Shown: positions 53,929 through 63,749, counted from the stretch's first letter. The stretch: DNA of 64,000 nt from Bacillus luti (GCF_001884105.1 NZ_MACI01000095.1:62001-126000), one strand, 5' to 3'. The notes: generated by a model from the sequence alone, not told the origin. Translations and numbers: made by a program.

Positions 53929-54666
53929 ATGCCGTACCGAAAACATAGAGAAAAAAAATACGAAACAAAATATCGTGAAGCGTTTAAAGTATTTCAAGAA
54001 GAGATAGGTATTACGTTTACAGATGAAAAATTATTGATTCAAGCATTTACGCATTCATCGTATGTGAATGAGCATCGAAAAAAACCGCATGAGGACAATG
54101 AGCGTCTGGAATTTCTTGGCGATGCTGTATTGGAACTCACTGTATCACAGTATCTGTTTCAAAAATATCCGACAATGAGCGAAGGAGAGTTAACAAAATT
54201 ACGTGCAGCTATTGTATGTGAGCCATCTCTTGTTCGTTTTGCAAACGAGTTGTCATTTGGTAGCCTTGTTTTATTAGGAAAAGGTGAGGAAATGACGGGT
54301 GGACGTGAACGACCAGCTTTATTAGCGGATGTCTTTGAAGCGTTTATTGGAGCCCTTTACCTTGATCAAGGGCTAGAAACAGTTTGGGGATTCTTAAAAG
54401 AAGTTGTATATCCGAAAATTAATGAAGGTGCTTTTTCTCATGTGATGGATTATAAGAGTCAATTACAAGAATTGATTCAGCGTGATGGTAGTGGCAATAT
54501 TGAATACCAAATTCTGCAAGAAAAAGGACCGGCTCACAATCGAGAATTTGTGTCACGTGTTACGTTAAATAACGTGGCATTAGGTCTTGGTAGTGGGAAG
54601 TCGAAAAAAGAAGCAGAGCAACAAGCTGCTGCAGAAGCGTTGAAAAAATTAAAAGAACAACTATAA
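53929..54666 (+). CDS. rnc: Ribonuclease III
   Basis: RNase III cleaves double-stranded RNA in rRNA precursors, scRNA and toxin-antisense duplexes. From ATG 53929 (TGGAGGG just upstream) it has 245 residues; the longer frame from 53878 runs through the hairpin. The catalytic signature [14 protein letters not shown] is near residue 64. A C-terminal double-stranded RNA-binding domain ends with the [16 protein letters not shown] block. Confidence 0.97.
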   Translation: MPYRKHREKKYETKYREAFKVFQEEIGITFTDEKLLIQAFTHSSYVNEHRKKPHEDNERLEFLGDAVLELTVSQYLFQKYPTMSEGELTKLRAAIVCEPSLVRFANELSFGSLVLLGKGEEMTGGRERPALLADVFEAFIGALYLDQGLETVWGFLKEVVYPKINEGAFSHVMDYKSQLQELIQRDGSGNIEYQILQEKGPAHNREFVSRVTLNNVALGLGSGKSKKEAEQQAAAEALKKLKEQL

Positions 54667-54698
54667 GGAATCCCCCTTTGAATGAGGGGGATTCCTTA
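54664..54698. terminator. 14-base-pair hairpin after rnc, weak tail
   Basis: TAAGGAATCCCCCT (54664-54677) and AGGGGGATTCCTTA (54685-54698) form a perfect stem overlapping the rnc stop codon. Only ATGCAT follows, not a T-run. It could be a terminator of reduced efficiency or an RNase III-type processing site. Confidence 0.6.
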
Positions 54699-54813
54699 TG
54701 CATAGAATGAAACTTTCTTTTTGTTTGTAAATAAAAGGGAGGGAAATCCGTATAATGGCCCGTTTGTATGCAGACGGCATTTATAACAACGGAGAATAGG
54801 AGGAAGGCCTTTC

Positions 54814-57800
54814 GTGTTTTTAAAGAGATTAGAAATAGCAGGATTTAAATCTTTTGCTGAGCGTGTATCTGTCGATTTCGTTCCAGGTGTAACTTCTGTA
54901 GTAGGACCTAATGGGAGTGGAAAAAGTAATATTACGGATGCAATTCGCTGGGTACTTGGTGAACAATCTGCAAAATCATTACGTGGTGCAAAGATGGAGG
55001 ATATTATTTTTGCGGGCAGTGATACGAGAAGAGCAGTTAATGTTGCTGAAGTAACAATAACTTTAAATAATGAAGATCAACGTTTGCCAATTGAATATAA
55101 TGAGGTATGTGTAACGCGCCGTGTATCTCGTTCGGGTGATAGTGATTTTTATATTAATAAACAATCATGTAGATTAAAAGATATTATTGATTTATTTATG
55201 GACTCTGGTATGGGAAGAGAAGCTTTTTCGATTATTAGCCAGGGGAAAGTTGAAGAGATTTTAAGTAGTAAATCAGAAGAGCGTCGCGGTGTATTTGAGG
55301 AAGCTGCAGGTGTGCTGAAATACAAACTTCGTAAAAAGAAAGCTGAAGGCAAATTAGCAGACACACAAGAAAACTTAAATCGTGTACAAGATATAATTCA
55401 CGAATTAAGTAGTCAAGTAGAACCTTTAGAAAGACAAGCCTCTATTGCGAAAGATTATCTCGAGAAAAAAGAAGAATTAGAGAAAGTAGAAGCAGCACTT
55501 ATTGTACATGAAATTGAAGAATTACATGAGAAATGGGAAGCGCTTCGAAATCAGTTTGGGCATAATAAAAACGAAGAAGCTAAAATGTCAACGAATTTAC
55601 AAAAAGGTGAAGAAGAGCTTGAGGAATTACGAGGACAATTACAAGCGGTAGATGAGTCTGTAGATTCCTTACAAGAGGTACTGCTTCTTTCTAGTAAAGA
55701 GCTAGAAAAACTAGAAGGACAGCGTGAGTTATTAAAAGAGAGAAAGCAAAATGCAACAACGCATTGTGCGCAACTCGAACAGTTAATTGTTGAATTAACA
55801 GAAAAAGCTAAAAGTTATGATGGTGAAATTGAATCGAGTACAGAAGTTTTGATGCAATTTGTAGATCAAGTAAAAGAGTTAGAGAAAAAATTGCATGATA
55901 ATGAGCTATTGCTTGCAACTTTCGCTGACAATTTAGAGGAACAAATTGAGAATTTAAAAGGTGATTATATTGAACTTTTAAATCACCAAGCTAGTCATCG
56001 TAATGAGTTATCTATGATTGAAGAACAATCTAAACAGCAGAGCTCTAAAAATGAACGTCTTGATGAAGAAAACGCGAAATATGTAGAGATGCGTATGGAA
56101 ATTACAGCGAAAAAGACGAAACTTGTAGAAAGTTACGAACAAGTGAAAGAAAAAGTAGCTGGTATTCTTTCGAACATACAGAAGACGGAAACGGCGCTAG
56201 GGAAATGTAAGGCGCAGTATAGTGAAAATGAAACGAAACTATATCAAGCGTATCAATTTGTACAACAGGCACGTTCTCGAAAAGAAATGTTAGAAGAGAT
56301 GCAAGAAGATTACTCTGGTTTCTATCAAGGGGTACGTGAAGTATTAAAAGCTAGAGAGAATAGATTGCAAGGTGTCGAGGGAGCTGTTGCAGAACTTCTG
56401 ACTGTACCGAAAGAATATGAAATCGCAATGGAAATCGCTTTAGGTGCAGCTATGCAACATATCGTAGTGCAAACTGAAGAACATGCTCGTAATGCGATTT
56501 CGTTTTTAAAGCAAAATAAACATGGACGAGCAACGTTTTTACCACAAGCTGTTATTAAAAGTAGATCGTTATCATTTGAGCAATTACGTATCGTAAATCA
56601 ACACCCATCGTTTGTTGGTGTGGCGGCAGAACTTGTTCAGTACAACAATAAATATGAAAATGTAGTTTCGAATTTATTAGGTACGGTTATTGTTGCGAAA
56701 GATTTACGCGGAGCAAATGAGTTAGCGAAACAACTACAATACCGTTATCGCATTGTAACGATCGAAGGTGATGTAGTGAACCCTGGTGGTTCTATGACGG
56801 GTGGAGCGGTAAAACAAGCGAAATCTTCTTTATTGGGACGCCAACGTGAACTGGAAGAGTGGACTAACAAGTTAACTGATATGGAAGAAAAAACAACGAA
56901 GTTAGAAAACTTTGTTAAAGCAGTAAAACAAGAAATTCAAGAAAAAGAAGTGAAAATACGCGAACTAAGACAAGGTGTAGAAGCTGAGCGTGTAGATGAG
57001 CAGAGATTAAGAGAAGAAATTAATCGTTTAGAATTAGAAGAACATCGTATTAACGATCGCTTATCTATTTATGATTTAGAGATTGAAGGATTCTTACAAG
57101 ATCGAGTGAAAATGCAAGGGCGTAAAGAGGAATTAGAAGGAATTTTAACGAATCTTCAAGCTGATATTACTGAGTTAGATAGTAAAATTACCGCTTTAAC
57201 AAAACAAAAAAGTGAGCAACATTCTTCGAAAGAAAAAGTTCAAAAAGAAATGACTGAGTTAAAAGTGTTAGCGGCTGAAAAGCAACAGCGCTTATCTAAT
57301 CAAAAAGAAAAAGTTGAACGATTGACGAAAGAAAAAGAAGAAACGGATGCGACACTTGTCAAAACGAAAGAGGATTTAGCGTTCTTAAAACAAGAAATGA
57401 CATCGAATTCAAGTGGTGAAGAGCAAATTACGAATATGATTGAGAAGAAAGCATATGATCGTAATCAAACTTCAGAGTTGATCCGCTCTCGTCGTGAACA
57501 ACGTGTATCGTTACAAGAGAGAGTAGAACATTTAGAGCGTAATTTGAAAGAAACAACAGGTAAACATAAATACATTCTTGAGATGTTGAAAGATCAAGAA
57601 GTAAAAATAAATCGGCTTGATGTAGAGTTAGAAAATAGATTACAACATTTACGTGAAACATATACGATTTCATTTGAAGCGGCAAAACTGAAGTATACAA
57701 TGATGATGCCTGCTGAGGATGCACGTAAAAAGGTGAAGCTAATTAAACTATCTATCGAAGAGCTAGGTACAGTAAACTTAGGGGCGATTGATGAGTATGA

Positions 57801-58383
57801 GCGTGTAGCAGAGCGTCATACATTCTTACTAGAGCAAAAAGATGATCTAGAAGAAGCGAAAACGACATTGCACCAACTTATTACTGAAATGGATGAAGAA
57901 ATGAAAAAACGCTTTTCTACTACATTTGAAGGAATTCGAATGGAGTTTCAATCGGTATTCTCTGAATTATTTGGAGGCGGTAGAGCGGATTTAGTAATGA
58001 CGAATCCAGATGACTTATTAAATACGGGTATTGATATTGTAGCGCAACCGCCAGGGAAGAAACTGCAGAACTTAGGTTTACTTTCAGGTGGAGAGCGTGC
58101 TTTAACAGCGATTGCGCTTTTATTTGGTATTTTAAAAGTGCGCCCAGTACCATTCTGTGTACTAGATGAGGTAGAGGCGGCTCTAGATGAGGCAAATGTT
58201 GCCCGCTTTGCACAGTATTTAAAGAAGTTTAGTGATGAGACGCAGTTTATTGTAATTACACATAGAAAAGGTACAATGGAAGAGTCTGACGTATTGTATG
58301 GTGTAACAATGCAAGAATCAGGGGTATCTAAACTTGTTTCGGTTCGCTTAGATGATGGAGAAGAACTAGTGGCAAGTAAATAG
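54814..58383 (+). CDS. smc: Chromosome segregation ATPase SMC
   Basis: SMC works with ScpA/ScpB to zip chromosome arms and separate origins. The 1189-residue product has the N-terminal Walker A GPNGSGKSN, two long coiled coils (about 170-510 and 660-1000), a hinge (about 510-660), and the C-terminal LLSGGERALTA signature with VLDEVEAALDEAN Walker B. The start is GTG at 54814 after AGGAGGAA. ftsY follows after 14 bases. Confidence 0.97.
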   Translation: MFLKRLEIAGFKSFAERVSVDFVPGVTSVVGPNGSGKSNITDAIRWVLGEQSAKSLRGAKMEDIIFAGSDTRRAVNVAEVTITLNNEDQRLPIEYNEVCVTRRVSRSGDSDFYINKQSCRLKDIIDLFMDSGMGREAFSIISQGKVEEILSSKSEERRGVFEEAAGVLKYKLRKKKAEGKLADTQENLNRVQDIIHELSSQVEPLERQASIAKDYLEKKEELEKVEAALIVHEIEELHEKWEALRNQFGHNKNEEAKMSTNLQKGEEELEELRGQLQAVDESVDSLQEVLLLSSKELEKLEGQRELLKERKQNATTHCAQLEQLIVELTEKAKSYDGEIESSTEVLMQFVDQVKELEKKLHDNELLLATFADNLEEQIENLKGDYIELLNHQASHRNELSMIEEQSKQQSSKNERLDEENAKYVEMRMEITAKKTKLVESYEQVKEKVAGILSNIQKTETALGKCKAQYSENETKLYQAYQFVQQARSRKEMLEEMQEDYSGFYQGVREVLKARENRLQGVEGAVAELLTVPKEYEIAMEIALGAAMQHIVVQTEEHARNAISFLKQNKHGRATFLPQAVIKSRSLSFEQLRIVNQHPSFVGVAAELVQYNNKYENVVSNLLGTVIVAKDLRGANELAKQLQYRYRIVTIEGDVVNPGGSMTGGAVKQAKSSLLGRQRELEEWTNKLTDMEEKTTKLENFVKAVKQEIQEKEVKIRELRQGVEAERVDEQRLREEINRLELEEHRINDRLSIYDLEIEGFLQDRVKMQGRKEELEGILTNLQADITELDSKITALTKQKSEQHSSKEKVQKEMTELKVLAAEKQQRLSNQKEKVERLTKEKEETDATLVKTKEDLAFLKQEMTSNSSGEEQITNMIEKKAYDRNQTSELIRSRREQRVSLQERVEHLERNLKETTGKHKYILEMLKDQEVKINRLDVELENRLQHLRETYTISFEAAKLKYTMMMPAEDARKKVKLIKLSIEELGTVNLGAIDEYERVAERHTFLLEQKDDLEEAKTTLHQLITEMDEEMKKRFSTTFEGIRMEFQSVFSELFGGGRADLVMTNPDDLLNTGIDIVAQPPGKKLQNLGLLSGGERALTAIALLFGILKVRPVPFCVLDEVEAALDEANVARFAQYLKKFSDETQFIVITHRKGTMEESDVLYGVTMQESGVSKLVSVRLDDGEELVASK

Positions 58384-58397
58384 GAAGGATGGGAAGT

Positions 58398-59387
58398 ATG
58401 AGCTTTTTTAAAAAATTAAAAGAAAAAATTTCTAAACAAACAGATACGGTAACAGAGAAGTTTAAACAAGGTTTGGAAAAAACAAGAAATTCATTTGCCG
58501 ATAAAGTAAATGATTTAGTGTATCGTTATCGCAAAATAGACGAAGATTTCTTTGAGGAATTAGAAGAAATCTTAATTAGTGCCGATGTCGGAGTTTCGAC
58601 AGTAATGGAATTAATTGATCAGTTGAAAGAAGAAGTACAACGTCGTAACATTCAAGATCCGAAAGAAGTACAGGCTGTTATTTCAGAAAAGTTAGTAGGA
58701 ATTTATAAAGGTGACAGCGATTTTAGTAATGAAGTTAATATACAAGAAGATCAATTAACAGTTGTTTTATTTGTTGGTGTTAACGGTGTAGGGAAAACAA
58801 CGACAATTGGTAAGTTAGCACATAAATTTAAATCAGAAGGAAAGTCTGTCTTATTAGCGGCAGGAGATACATTCCGTGCTGGAGCGATTGAACAATTAGA
58901 AGTATGGGGCGATCGCGTTGGTGTAGAAGTGATTAAACAAGGATCAGGGTCTGATCCAGCAGCGGTTATGTATGATGCTGTTCAAGCTGCAAAAGCACGT
59001 AAAGTAGACGTATTACTATGTGATACAGCAGGACGTTTACAAAATAAAGTGAACTTAATGAAAGAGTTAGAGAAAGTAAAGCGTGTAATTGAGCGCGAAG
59101 TACCAGGAGCTCCTCATGAAGTATTACTTGTTATTGATGCAACAACAGGGCAAAACGGTTTAAGTCAAGCGAAAACATTCCGTGAAGCAACGAATGTTAC
59201 TGGTATTGTTTTAACGAAGTTAGATGGAACTGCTAAAGGTGGTATTGTACTAGCGATTCGTAACGAAATGGATGTACCGGTGAAATTCGTTGGATTAGGA
59301 GAGCAAATGGATGATCTGCAACAGTTCGATCCGGAACAATATGTGTATGGTTTATTTGCGAACTTAGTAGAAACAGAAGAAGTATAA
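58398..59387 (+). CDS. ftsY: Signal recognition particle receptor FtsY
   Basis: FtsY is the membrane receptor that pairs with Ffh through GTP to deliver ribosomes to SecYEG. From ATG 58398 (AGGAAGG nine bases upstream) it has 329 residues. The short Bacillus N-terminus lacks the long acidic A domain. The NG core has GVNGVGKTTTIGKLA, DTAGR and TKLDGTAKGG. It is followed by a terminator, so ylxM-ffh is a separate transcript. Confidence 0.97.
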   Translation: MSFFKKLKEKISKQTDTVTEKFKQGLEKTRNSFADKVNDLVYRYRKIDEDFFEELEEILISADVGVSTVMELIDQLKEEVQRRNIQDPKEVQAVISEKLVGIYKGDSDFSNEVNIQEDQLTVVLFVGVNGVGKTTTIGKLAHKFKSEGKSVLLAAGDTFRAGAIEQLEVWGDRVGVEVIKQGSGSDPAAVMYDAVQAAKARKVDVLLCDTAGRLQNKVNLMKELEKVKRVIEREVPGAPHEVLLVIDATTGQNGLSQAKTFREATNVTGIVLTKLDGTAKGGIVLAIRNEMDVPVKFVGLGEQMDDLQQFDPEQYVYGLFANLVETEEV

Positions 59388-59390
59388 GCG

Positions 59391-59420
59391 AAAGAAGCGG
59401 TATTTTCCGCTTCTTTTTCT
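59391..59420 (+). terminator. Intrinsic terminator of smc-ftsY
   Basis: AAAGAAGCGG (59391-59400) and CCGCTTCTTT (59407-59416) form a perfect stem around TATTTT, followed by T residues. Confidence 0.9.
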
Positions 59421-59449
59421 ATAAAAAAATGTGATGTTAAGAAAAAAAC

Positions 59450-59478
59450 TTGACACTCTTTTGTACTCCATGTAAACT
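59450..59478 (+). promoter_or_regulatory. Sigma-A promoter of ylxM-ffh
   Basis: A perfect TTGACA (59450-59455) and TAAACT (59473-59478) are separated by 17 bases, about 43 bases before ylxM. Confidence 0.8.
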
Positions 59479-59520
59479 AATTCATGTAAAGGGAAATCAC
59501 TTAACAAAGGATGATCCAAC

Positions 59521-59853
59521 ATGCTCGAAAAAACAACGAGAATGAACTATTTATTTGATTTTTATCAATCGTTGTTAACGCAAAAACAAAGAAGTTATAT
59601 GTCGCTTTATTATCTAGATGATTTATCTCTTGGTGAAATTGCGGAAGAATTTGATGTAAGTCGCCAAGCCGTGTATGATAACATTAAACGGACTGAAGCG
59701 ATGCTTGAAGAATATGAAGATAAATTAGTATTACTTCAAAAGTTTCAAGAGCGACAGCGACTTGTTGCAAAGCTAAAACAGCTAATCAGCGAAGAAGAGC
59801 ATGTGAATGAAGAAATGAAACAAGTTGTTGAAGCTATCGAAAAATTAGATTAG
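59521..59853 (+). CDS. ylxM: YlxM/p13 family putative helix-turn-helix SRP-associated protein
   Basis: A 110-residue protein with a helix-turn-helix resembling sigma-70 region 4 (about residues 23-62: [20 protein letters not shown], then AVYDNIKR) and a charged helical tail. YlxM stands beside ffh across Firmicutes and has been reported to affect SRP. AAAGGATG precedes the ATG and ffh begins 12 bases after its stop. It is unlikely to be a sigma factor, since only the region 4-like part is present. Confidence 0.9.
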   Translation: MLEKTTRMNYLFDFYQSLLTQKQRSYMSLYYLDDLSLGEIAEEFDVSRQAVYDNIKRTEAMLEEYEDKLVLLQKFQERQRLVAKLKQLISEEEHVNEEMKQVVEAIEKLD

Positions 59854-59865
59854 GAGGGCGGCAAT

Positions 59866-61215
59866 ATGGCATTTGAAGGATTAGCCGACCGACTTCAACA
59901 GACAATGCAAAAAATCCGCGGCAAAGGAAAAGTTTCTGAAGCCGATGTGAAAGAAATGATGAGAGAAGTTCGTCTAGCTCTTTTAGAAGCGGACGTTAAC
60001 TTTAAAGTAGTAAAAGATTTTGTAAAGCGTGTGTCTGAACGTGCTGTCGGACAAGATGTAATGAAAAGTTTGACACCTGGACAACAAGTAATTAAAGTCG
60101 TACAGGAAGAACTTACAGAACTTATGGGCGGAGAGCAAAGCAAAATTGCTGTTGCTAATAAGCCACCGACTGTTATAATGATGGTTGGTCTGCAAGGTGC
60201 GGGTAAAACAACGACGACAGGTAAGCTTGCGAATTTGCTTCGTAAAAAGCATAATCGTAAACCGATGCTTGTTGCAGCTGATATTTATCGTCCAGCAGCT
60301 ATTAAACAGCTTGAAACATTAGGGAAGCAATTGGACATGCCTGTATTCTCTTTAGGAGATCAAGTAAGTCCTGTTGAAATTGCGAAACAAGCGATTGCAA
60401 AAGCAAAAGAAGATCATCACGATTATGTTTTAATCGATACAGCAGGTCGCCTGCATATTGATGAAGAACTAATGGATGAATTAGCGAAAGTGAAAGAAGT
60501 TGCGAAACCGGATGAAATTTTCCTTGTTGTCGATGCGATGACGGGACAAGACGCGGTAAATGTTGCACAAAGTTTCCATGAACAGTTAGGTTTAACAGGT
60601 GTTGTATTAACGAAATTAGATGGTGATACGCGCGGTGGTGCTGCATTATCTATTAAAGCTGTAACAAACACACCAATTAAATTTGCTGGTATGGGTGAAA
60701 AACTAGATGCGATTGAAGCGTTCCATCCAGAACGTATGGCATCCCGTATTTTAGGGATGGGAGACGTCTTAACATTAATTGAAAAAGCGCAAGCTACAGT
60801 TGATGAAGAGAAAGCAAAAGAACTTGAGCAAAAAATGCGTACGCTTTCGTTTACGCTTGACGATTTCCTAGAACAACTTGGACAAGTGCGTCAACTTGGA
60901 CCGCTTGACGAATTGTTAGGAATGCTTCCTGGTGCAAATAAAATTAAAGGGCTGAAAAATGCGCAAGTTGATGAAAAGCAAATTGGGCATATTGAAGCAA
61001 TTATTCGTTCTATGACTAAATTAGAGCGAGAACAACCGGAAATAATCAATGCTAGTCGTAAAAAACGCATTGCCAAAGGTAGCGGTACAACGGTACAAGA
61101 AATCAATCGTTTAATCAAGCAATTTGATGATATGAAAAAGATGATGAAAACGATGACTGGAATGCAAAAAGGTAAGAAAAAAGGACTAGGTGGATTGAAG
61201 TTTCCATTCATGTAA
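59866..61215 (+). CDS. ffh: Signal recognition particle protein Ffh
   Basis: Ffh binds hydrophobic signal sequences and 4.5S-type scRNA. The 449-residue product has the N domain, the G domain with GLQGAGKTTTTGKLA, DTAGR and TKLDGDTRGG, and a C-terminal methionine-rich M domain with the RNA-binding SGTTVQEIN block and GMQKGKKKG tail. AGGAGGG precedes the ATG. Confidence 0.97.
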   Translation: MAFEGLADRLQQTMQKIRGKGKVSEADVKEMMREVRLALLEADVNFKVVKDFVKRVSERAVGQDVMKSLTPGQQVIKVVQEELTELMGGEQSKIAVANKPPTVIMMVGLQGAGKTTTTGKLANLLRKKHNRKPMLVAADIYRPAAIKQLETLGKQLDMPVFSLGDQVSPVEIAKQAIAKAKEDHHDYVLIDTAGRLHIDEELMDELAKVKEVAKPDEIFLVVDAMTGQDAVNVAQSFHEQLGLTGVVLTKLDGDTRGGAALSIKAVTNTPIKFAGMGEKLDAIEAFHPERMASRILGMGDVLTLIEKAQATVDEEKAKELEQKMRTLSFTLDDFLEQLGQVRQLGPLDELLGMLPGANKIKGLKNAQVDEKQIGHIEAIIRSMTKLEREQPEIINASRKKRIAKGSGTTVQEINRLIKQFDDMKKMMKTMTGMQKGKKKGLGGLKFPFM

Positions 61216-61247
61216 GGAAAAAAGATGGCTCTGTTAAGAAAAAATAC

Positions 61248-61277
61248 TTTACAAAGCAATAGTCTTTTTGCTAATAT
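61248..61277 (+). promoter_or_regulatory. Candidate promoter of rpsP
   Basis: TTTACA (61248-61253) and TAATAT (61272-61277) are spaced by 18 bases in the ffh-rpsP gap. A TATAAT at 61275-61280 is three bases too far for standard spacing. The gap shows no terminator, so ffh read-through may also feed rpsP. Confidence 0.4.
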
Positions 61278-61315
61278 AATTATCTGTGTGAAATAAATTC
61301 GGAGGTGCTTTATAA

Positions 61316-61588
61316 ATGGCAGTTAAAATTCGTTTAAAACGTATGGGAGCTAAAAAAACTCCTTTCTATCGTGTAGTTGTTGCAGATTCTCGTTCTCCTC
61401 GTGACGGACGTTTCATTGAGGAAATCGGTACTTACAATCCGGTTGCTCAACCAGCTGAAGTTAAGATCAACGAAGAAGCAGCATTAAAATGGTTAGGAAA
61501 TGGTGCTAAACCATCTGATACAGTTCGTAACTTATTCTCTAACCAAGGTATCATGGAGAAATTCCACTTATCTAAACAAGGTAAGTAA
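61316..61588 (+). CDS. rpsP: 30S ribosomal protein S16
   Basis: A 90-residue S16 protein that helps assemble the 30S body, with [19 protein letters not shown] at the N-terminus and the [12 protein letters not shown] block. CGGAGGTG precedes the ATG. It heads the rpsP-khpA-rimM-trmD-rplS cluster, where most products act on the ribosome or tRNA. Confidence 0.97.
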   Translation: MAVKIRLKRMGAKKTPFYRVVVADSRSPRDGRFIEEIGTYNPVAQPAEVKINEEAALKWLGNGAKPSDTVRNLFSNQGIMEKFHLSKQGK

Positions 61589-61602
61589 TTGAGGCAATGA
61601 CT

Positions 61603-61830
61603 ATGAAGAAGTTAGTCGAGACGATTGTCAAGCCTCTTGTCGATCATCCTGAAGATGTAAAAGTTACACAGGAACTTTGCAACGGAGAGATAAAGTATCG
61701 ATTAACTGTACATCCTGAGGATGTTGGAAAAGTCATTGGAAAGCAAGGGCGAGTTGCGAAAGCGATTCGAATGCTCTTGTATTCAGTGGGACATCATAAT
61801 GATGAAAAAGTAACACTGGAAATTCAATAA
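61603..61830 (+). CDS. khpA: KH-domain RNA-binding protein KhpA
   Basis: A 75-residue single KH domain with the GXXG-type loop VIGKQGRVAK. In related Firmicutes KhpA pairs with KhpB/Jag and affects cell elongation and sRNA. The ATG at 61603 lies eight bases after TTGAGG; an ATG two codons earlier is too close. The ylqD gene found next in B. subtilis is absent: a terminator and rimM follow directly. Confidence 0.93.
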   Translation: MKKLVETIVKPLVDHPEDVKVTQELCNGEIKYRLTVHPEDVGKVIGKQGRVAKAIRMLLYSVGHHNDEKVTLEIQ

Positions 61831-61834
61831 ACGT

Positions 61835-61868
61835 AAAAAGGGCGAGGAGTTATTCCTCTCCCTTTTTT
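61835..61868 (+). terminator. Intrinsic terminator after khpA
   Basis: AAAAAGGG and GAGGA pair with TCCTC and CCCTTTTT with one internal mismatch, followed by T residues. It separates rpsP-khpA from rimM-trmD, probably with partial read-through. Confidence 0.85.
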
Positions 61869-61950
61869 AACATTTAAAGAGAGATTGCATGTTCCATATG
61901 TGAAATGGAGATGCTTAATTTATATAGAAACCAGGGGTGACATACTATTT

Positions 61951-62466
61951 ATGACAAAATGGTTTAACGTAGGGAAAATTGTAAATACGCATGGCGTAAG
62001 AGGAGAAATCCGAGTTATTTCTCGTACTGATTTTCCGGAAGAGCGATATAAAGTAGGAAACACGTTATACATATCGAATGAAAAAGATACAGACTATCTT
62101 CCGGTAAAGGTAACTTCTCATCGTCAACATAAGACATTTGATTTATTAACACTTGAAGGATACAACAATGTAGATGAAGTTGAGAAGCTTAAAGGTTCTT
62201 TAATAAAAGTACCAGAAGAGCAGTTAGGCGAATTAGCTGAAGGTGAATACTACTACCATGAAATTATCGGTTGCAGTGTTGTGACAGAAGAAGGAGAAGC
62301 GCTAGGGACAATCAAAGAGATTCTATCTCCTGGTGCAAATGATGTTTGGGTAATTAAACGTCCAAAGGGTCAAGACCTTTTAATTCCTTATATCGATGAC
62401 GTTGTACTTCAAGTTAATATCGAAAATAAATTAGTAACCATTCATGTAATGGAAGGATTGCTATAA
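61951..62466 (+). CDS. rimM: Ribosome maturation factor RimM
   Basis: RimM binds S19 and helps form the 30S head. The ATG at 61951 with AGGGGTGA ten bases upstream gives 171 residues, the family length; the frame is open to 61885. The N-terminal beta barrel starts [18 protein letters not shown], and the PRC-barrel domain begins near residue 95 ([10 protein letters not shown]). Its TAA overlaps the trmD ATG by one base. Confidence 0.96.
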   Translation: MTKWFNVGKIVNTHGVRGEIRVISRTDFPEERYKVGNTLYISNEKDTDYLPVKVTSHRQHKTFDLLTLEGYNNVDEVEKLKGSLIKVPEEQLGELAEGEYYYHEIIGCSVVTEEGEALGTIKEILSPGANDVWVIKRPKGQDLLIPYIDDVVLQVNIENKLVTIHVMEGLL

Positions 62467-63200
62467 TGAAAATTGATATTTTAACGTTGTTTCCAGATAT
62501 GTTTACGGGTGTGTTTGGATCTTCAATTTTAAAGAAAGCACAAGAAAAAGAAGCTGTAGAGCTTCGTGTTGTCAATTTCCGTGATTATACGACTAGTAAG
62601 CATAATAGTGTAGATGACTATCCGTATGGTGGAGGCGCTGGGATGGTGTTAACGCCGCAACCTATCTTTGATGCGGTGGAAGATTTAACGAAAGAAACAG
62701 AGCGTAAGCCGAGAGTTGTCTTAATGTGTCCGCAAGGAGAAAGGTTTACTCAGAAGAAAGCGGAAGAGCTTGCAGAGGAAGAACATCTAATCTTTGTATG
62801 TGGGCATTATGAAGGATATGACGAACGAATTCGTGAACATCTCGTAACAGATGAAATTTCTATTGGTGATTACGTATTAACTGGCGGAGAATTGGCCTCT
62901 ATGGTTATTACTGATAGTGTCGTACGTCTATTGCCAGGAGTACTAGGAAACCATGCCTCGCAAGTGGAGGATTCGTTTAGTACAGGTTTGTTAGAACATC
63001 CGCATTATACACGTCCAGCTGATTTTCGTGGGATGAAGGTGCCGGATGTACTAATGTCAGGAAATCATAAAAATATTGATGAATGGCGCCATAAAGAGTC
63101 CTTGCGTCGTACGTATACACGTAGACCGGACTTACTGGAAGAACGAGAATTATCTAAACAAGAAAAGAAATGGCTAGAACAAATTAAAGAAGGCCGATAA
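62466..63200 (+). CDS. trmD: tRNA (guanine-37-N1)-methyltransferase TrmD
   Basis: TrmD methylates G37 of tRNAs read by CNN/UGG codons and prevents frameshifts. The 244-residue product has the SPOUT trefoil-knot blocks [21 protein letters not shown] and [12 protein letters not shown]. It overlaps rimM by one base and rplS follows after a leader with its own promoter. Confidence 0.97.
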   Translation: MKIDILTLFPDMFTGVFGSSILKKAQEKEAVELRVVNFRDYTTSKHNSVDDYPYGGGAGMVLTPQPIFDAVEDLTKETERKPRVVLMCPQGERFTQKKAEELAEEEHLIFVCGHYEGYDERIREHLVTDEISIGDYVLTGGELASMVITDSVVRLLPGVLGNHASQVEDSFSTGLLEHPHYTRPADFRGMKVPDVLMSGNHKNIDEWRHKESLRRTYTRRPDLLEERELSKQEKKWLEQIKEGR

Positions 63201-63219
63201 GGGCTTGATATATTTTCTA

Positions 63220-63248
63220 TTGCAACAGTCCTAGCAATATGCTATTAT
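63220..63248 (+). promoter_or_regulatory. Sigma-A promoter of rplS
   Basis: TTGCAA (63220-63225) and TATTAT (63243-63248) are separated by 17 bases. The start is expected near 63255, so the leader is about 90 bases long. Confidence 0.8.
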
Positions 63249-63255
63249 AACATTT

Positions 63256-63300
63256 GTGCTACTGAAATCAGTAGCCGTATTAACGGTGTTCCGCTGTAAT
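63256..63300 (+). promoter_or_regulatory. Probable ribosomal protein L19 leader RNA
   Basis: The 5' leader folds into GCTACTG (63258-63264) with CAGTAGC (63269-63275) around AAAT, then a small CCGT/ACGG hairpin. A cis-acting L19 leader preceding rplS is known in Bacillus. The two-hairpin arrangement right at the transcript start fits, but I cannot check it against the covariance model. Confidence 0.55.
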
Positions 63301-63346
63301 TTATTAAGACTTTATAAGAGCATCTGTTTAAAGGAGAGAATTTAAT

Positions 63347-63691
63347 ATGCAACAATTAATCGCAGAAATTACAAAAGGCCAATTAAAAACTGACCTTCCT
63401 TCATTCCGTCCTGGAGACACTTTACGTGTACACGTAAAAGTAGTTGAGGGAACTCGTGAAAGAATTCAGCTTTTCGAAGGTGTTGTAATTAAACGTCGTG
63501 GTGGCGGAATCAGTGAAACATTCACAGTTCGTAAAATTTCTTACGGTGTAGGTGTTGAGCGTACATTCCCAATTCACACGCCAAGAATCGCGAAAATCGA
63601 AGTACTTCGCCGTGGTAAAGTACGTCGTGCTAAGTTATACTACTTACGTAACCTTCGCGGTAAAAAAGCACGTATTAAAGAAATTCGATAA
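63347..63691 (+). CDS. rplS: 50S ribosomal protein L19
   Basis: A 114-residue L19 protein at the 30S-50S interface, with the [16 protein letters not shown] block and the basic C-terminus [25 protein letters not shown] precedes the ATG. Confidence 0.98.
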   Translation: MQQLIAEITKGQLKTDLPSFRPGDTLRVHVKVVEGTRERIQLFEGVVIKRRGGGISETFTVRKISYGVGVERTFPIHTPRIAKIEVLRRGKVRRAKLYYLRNLRGKKARIKEIR

Positions 63692-63700
63692 GACATGTAT

Positions 63701-63731
63701 GGGAGCTTGTAAATGCGCAAGCTCCCTTTTT
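63701..63731 (+). terminator. Intrinsic terminator of rplS
   Basis: GGGAGCTTG pairs with CAAGCTCCC around an eight-base interval, followed by TTTTT. Confidence 0.92.
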
Positions 63732-63749
63732 CCAATCTATATAAAATTT

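Noticed and set aside
54734-54765. TATAAT near 54753 as promoter of smc
   Set aside because: The best minus-35 (TTGTAA) is 20 bases away and there is no TG extension; not enough to call.
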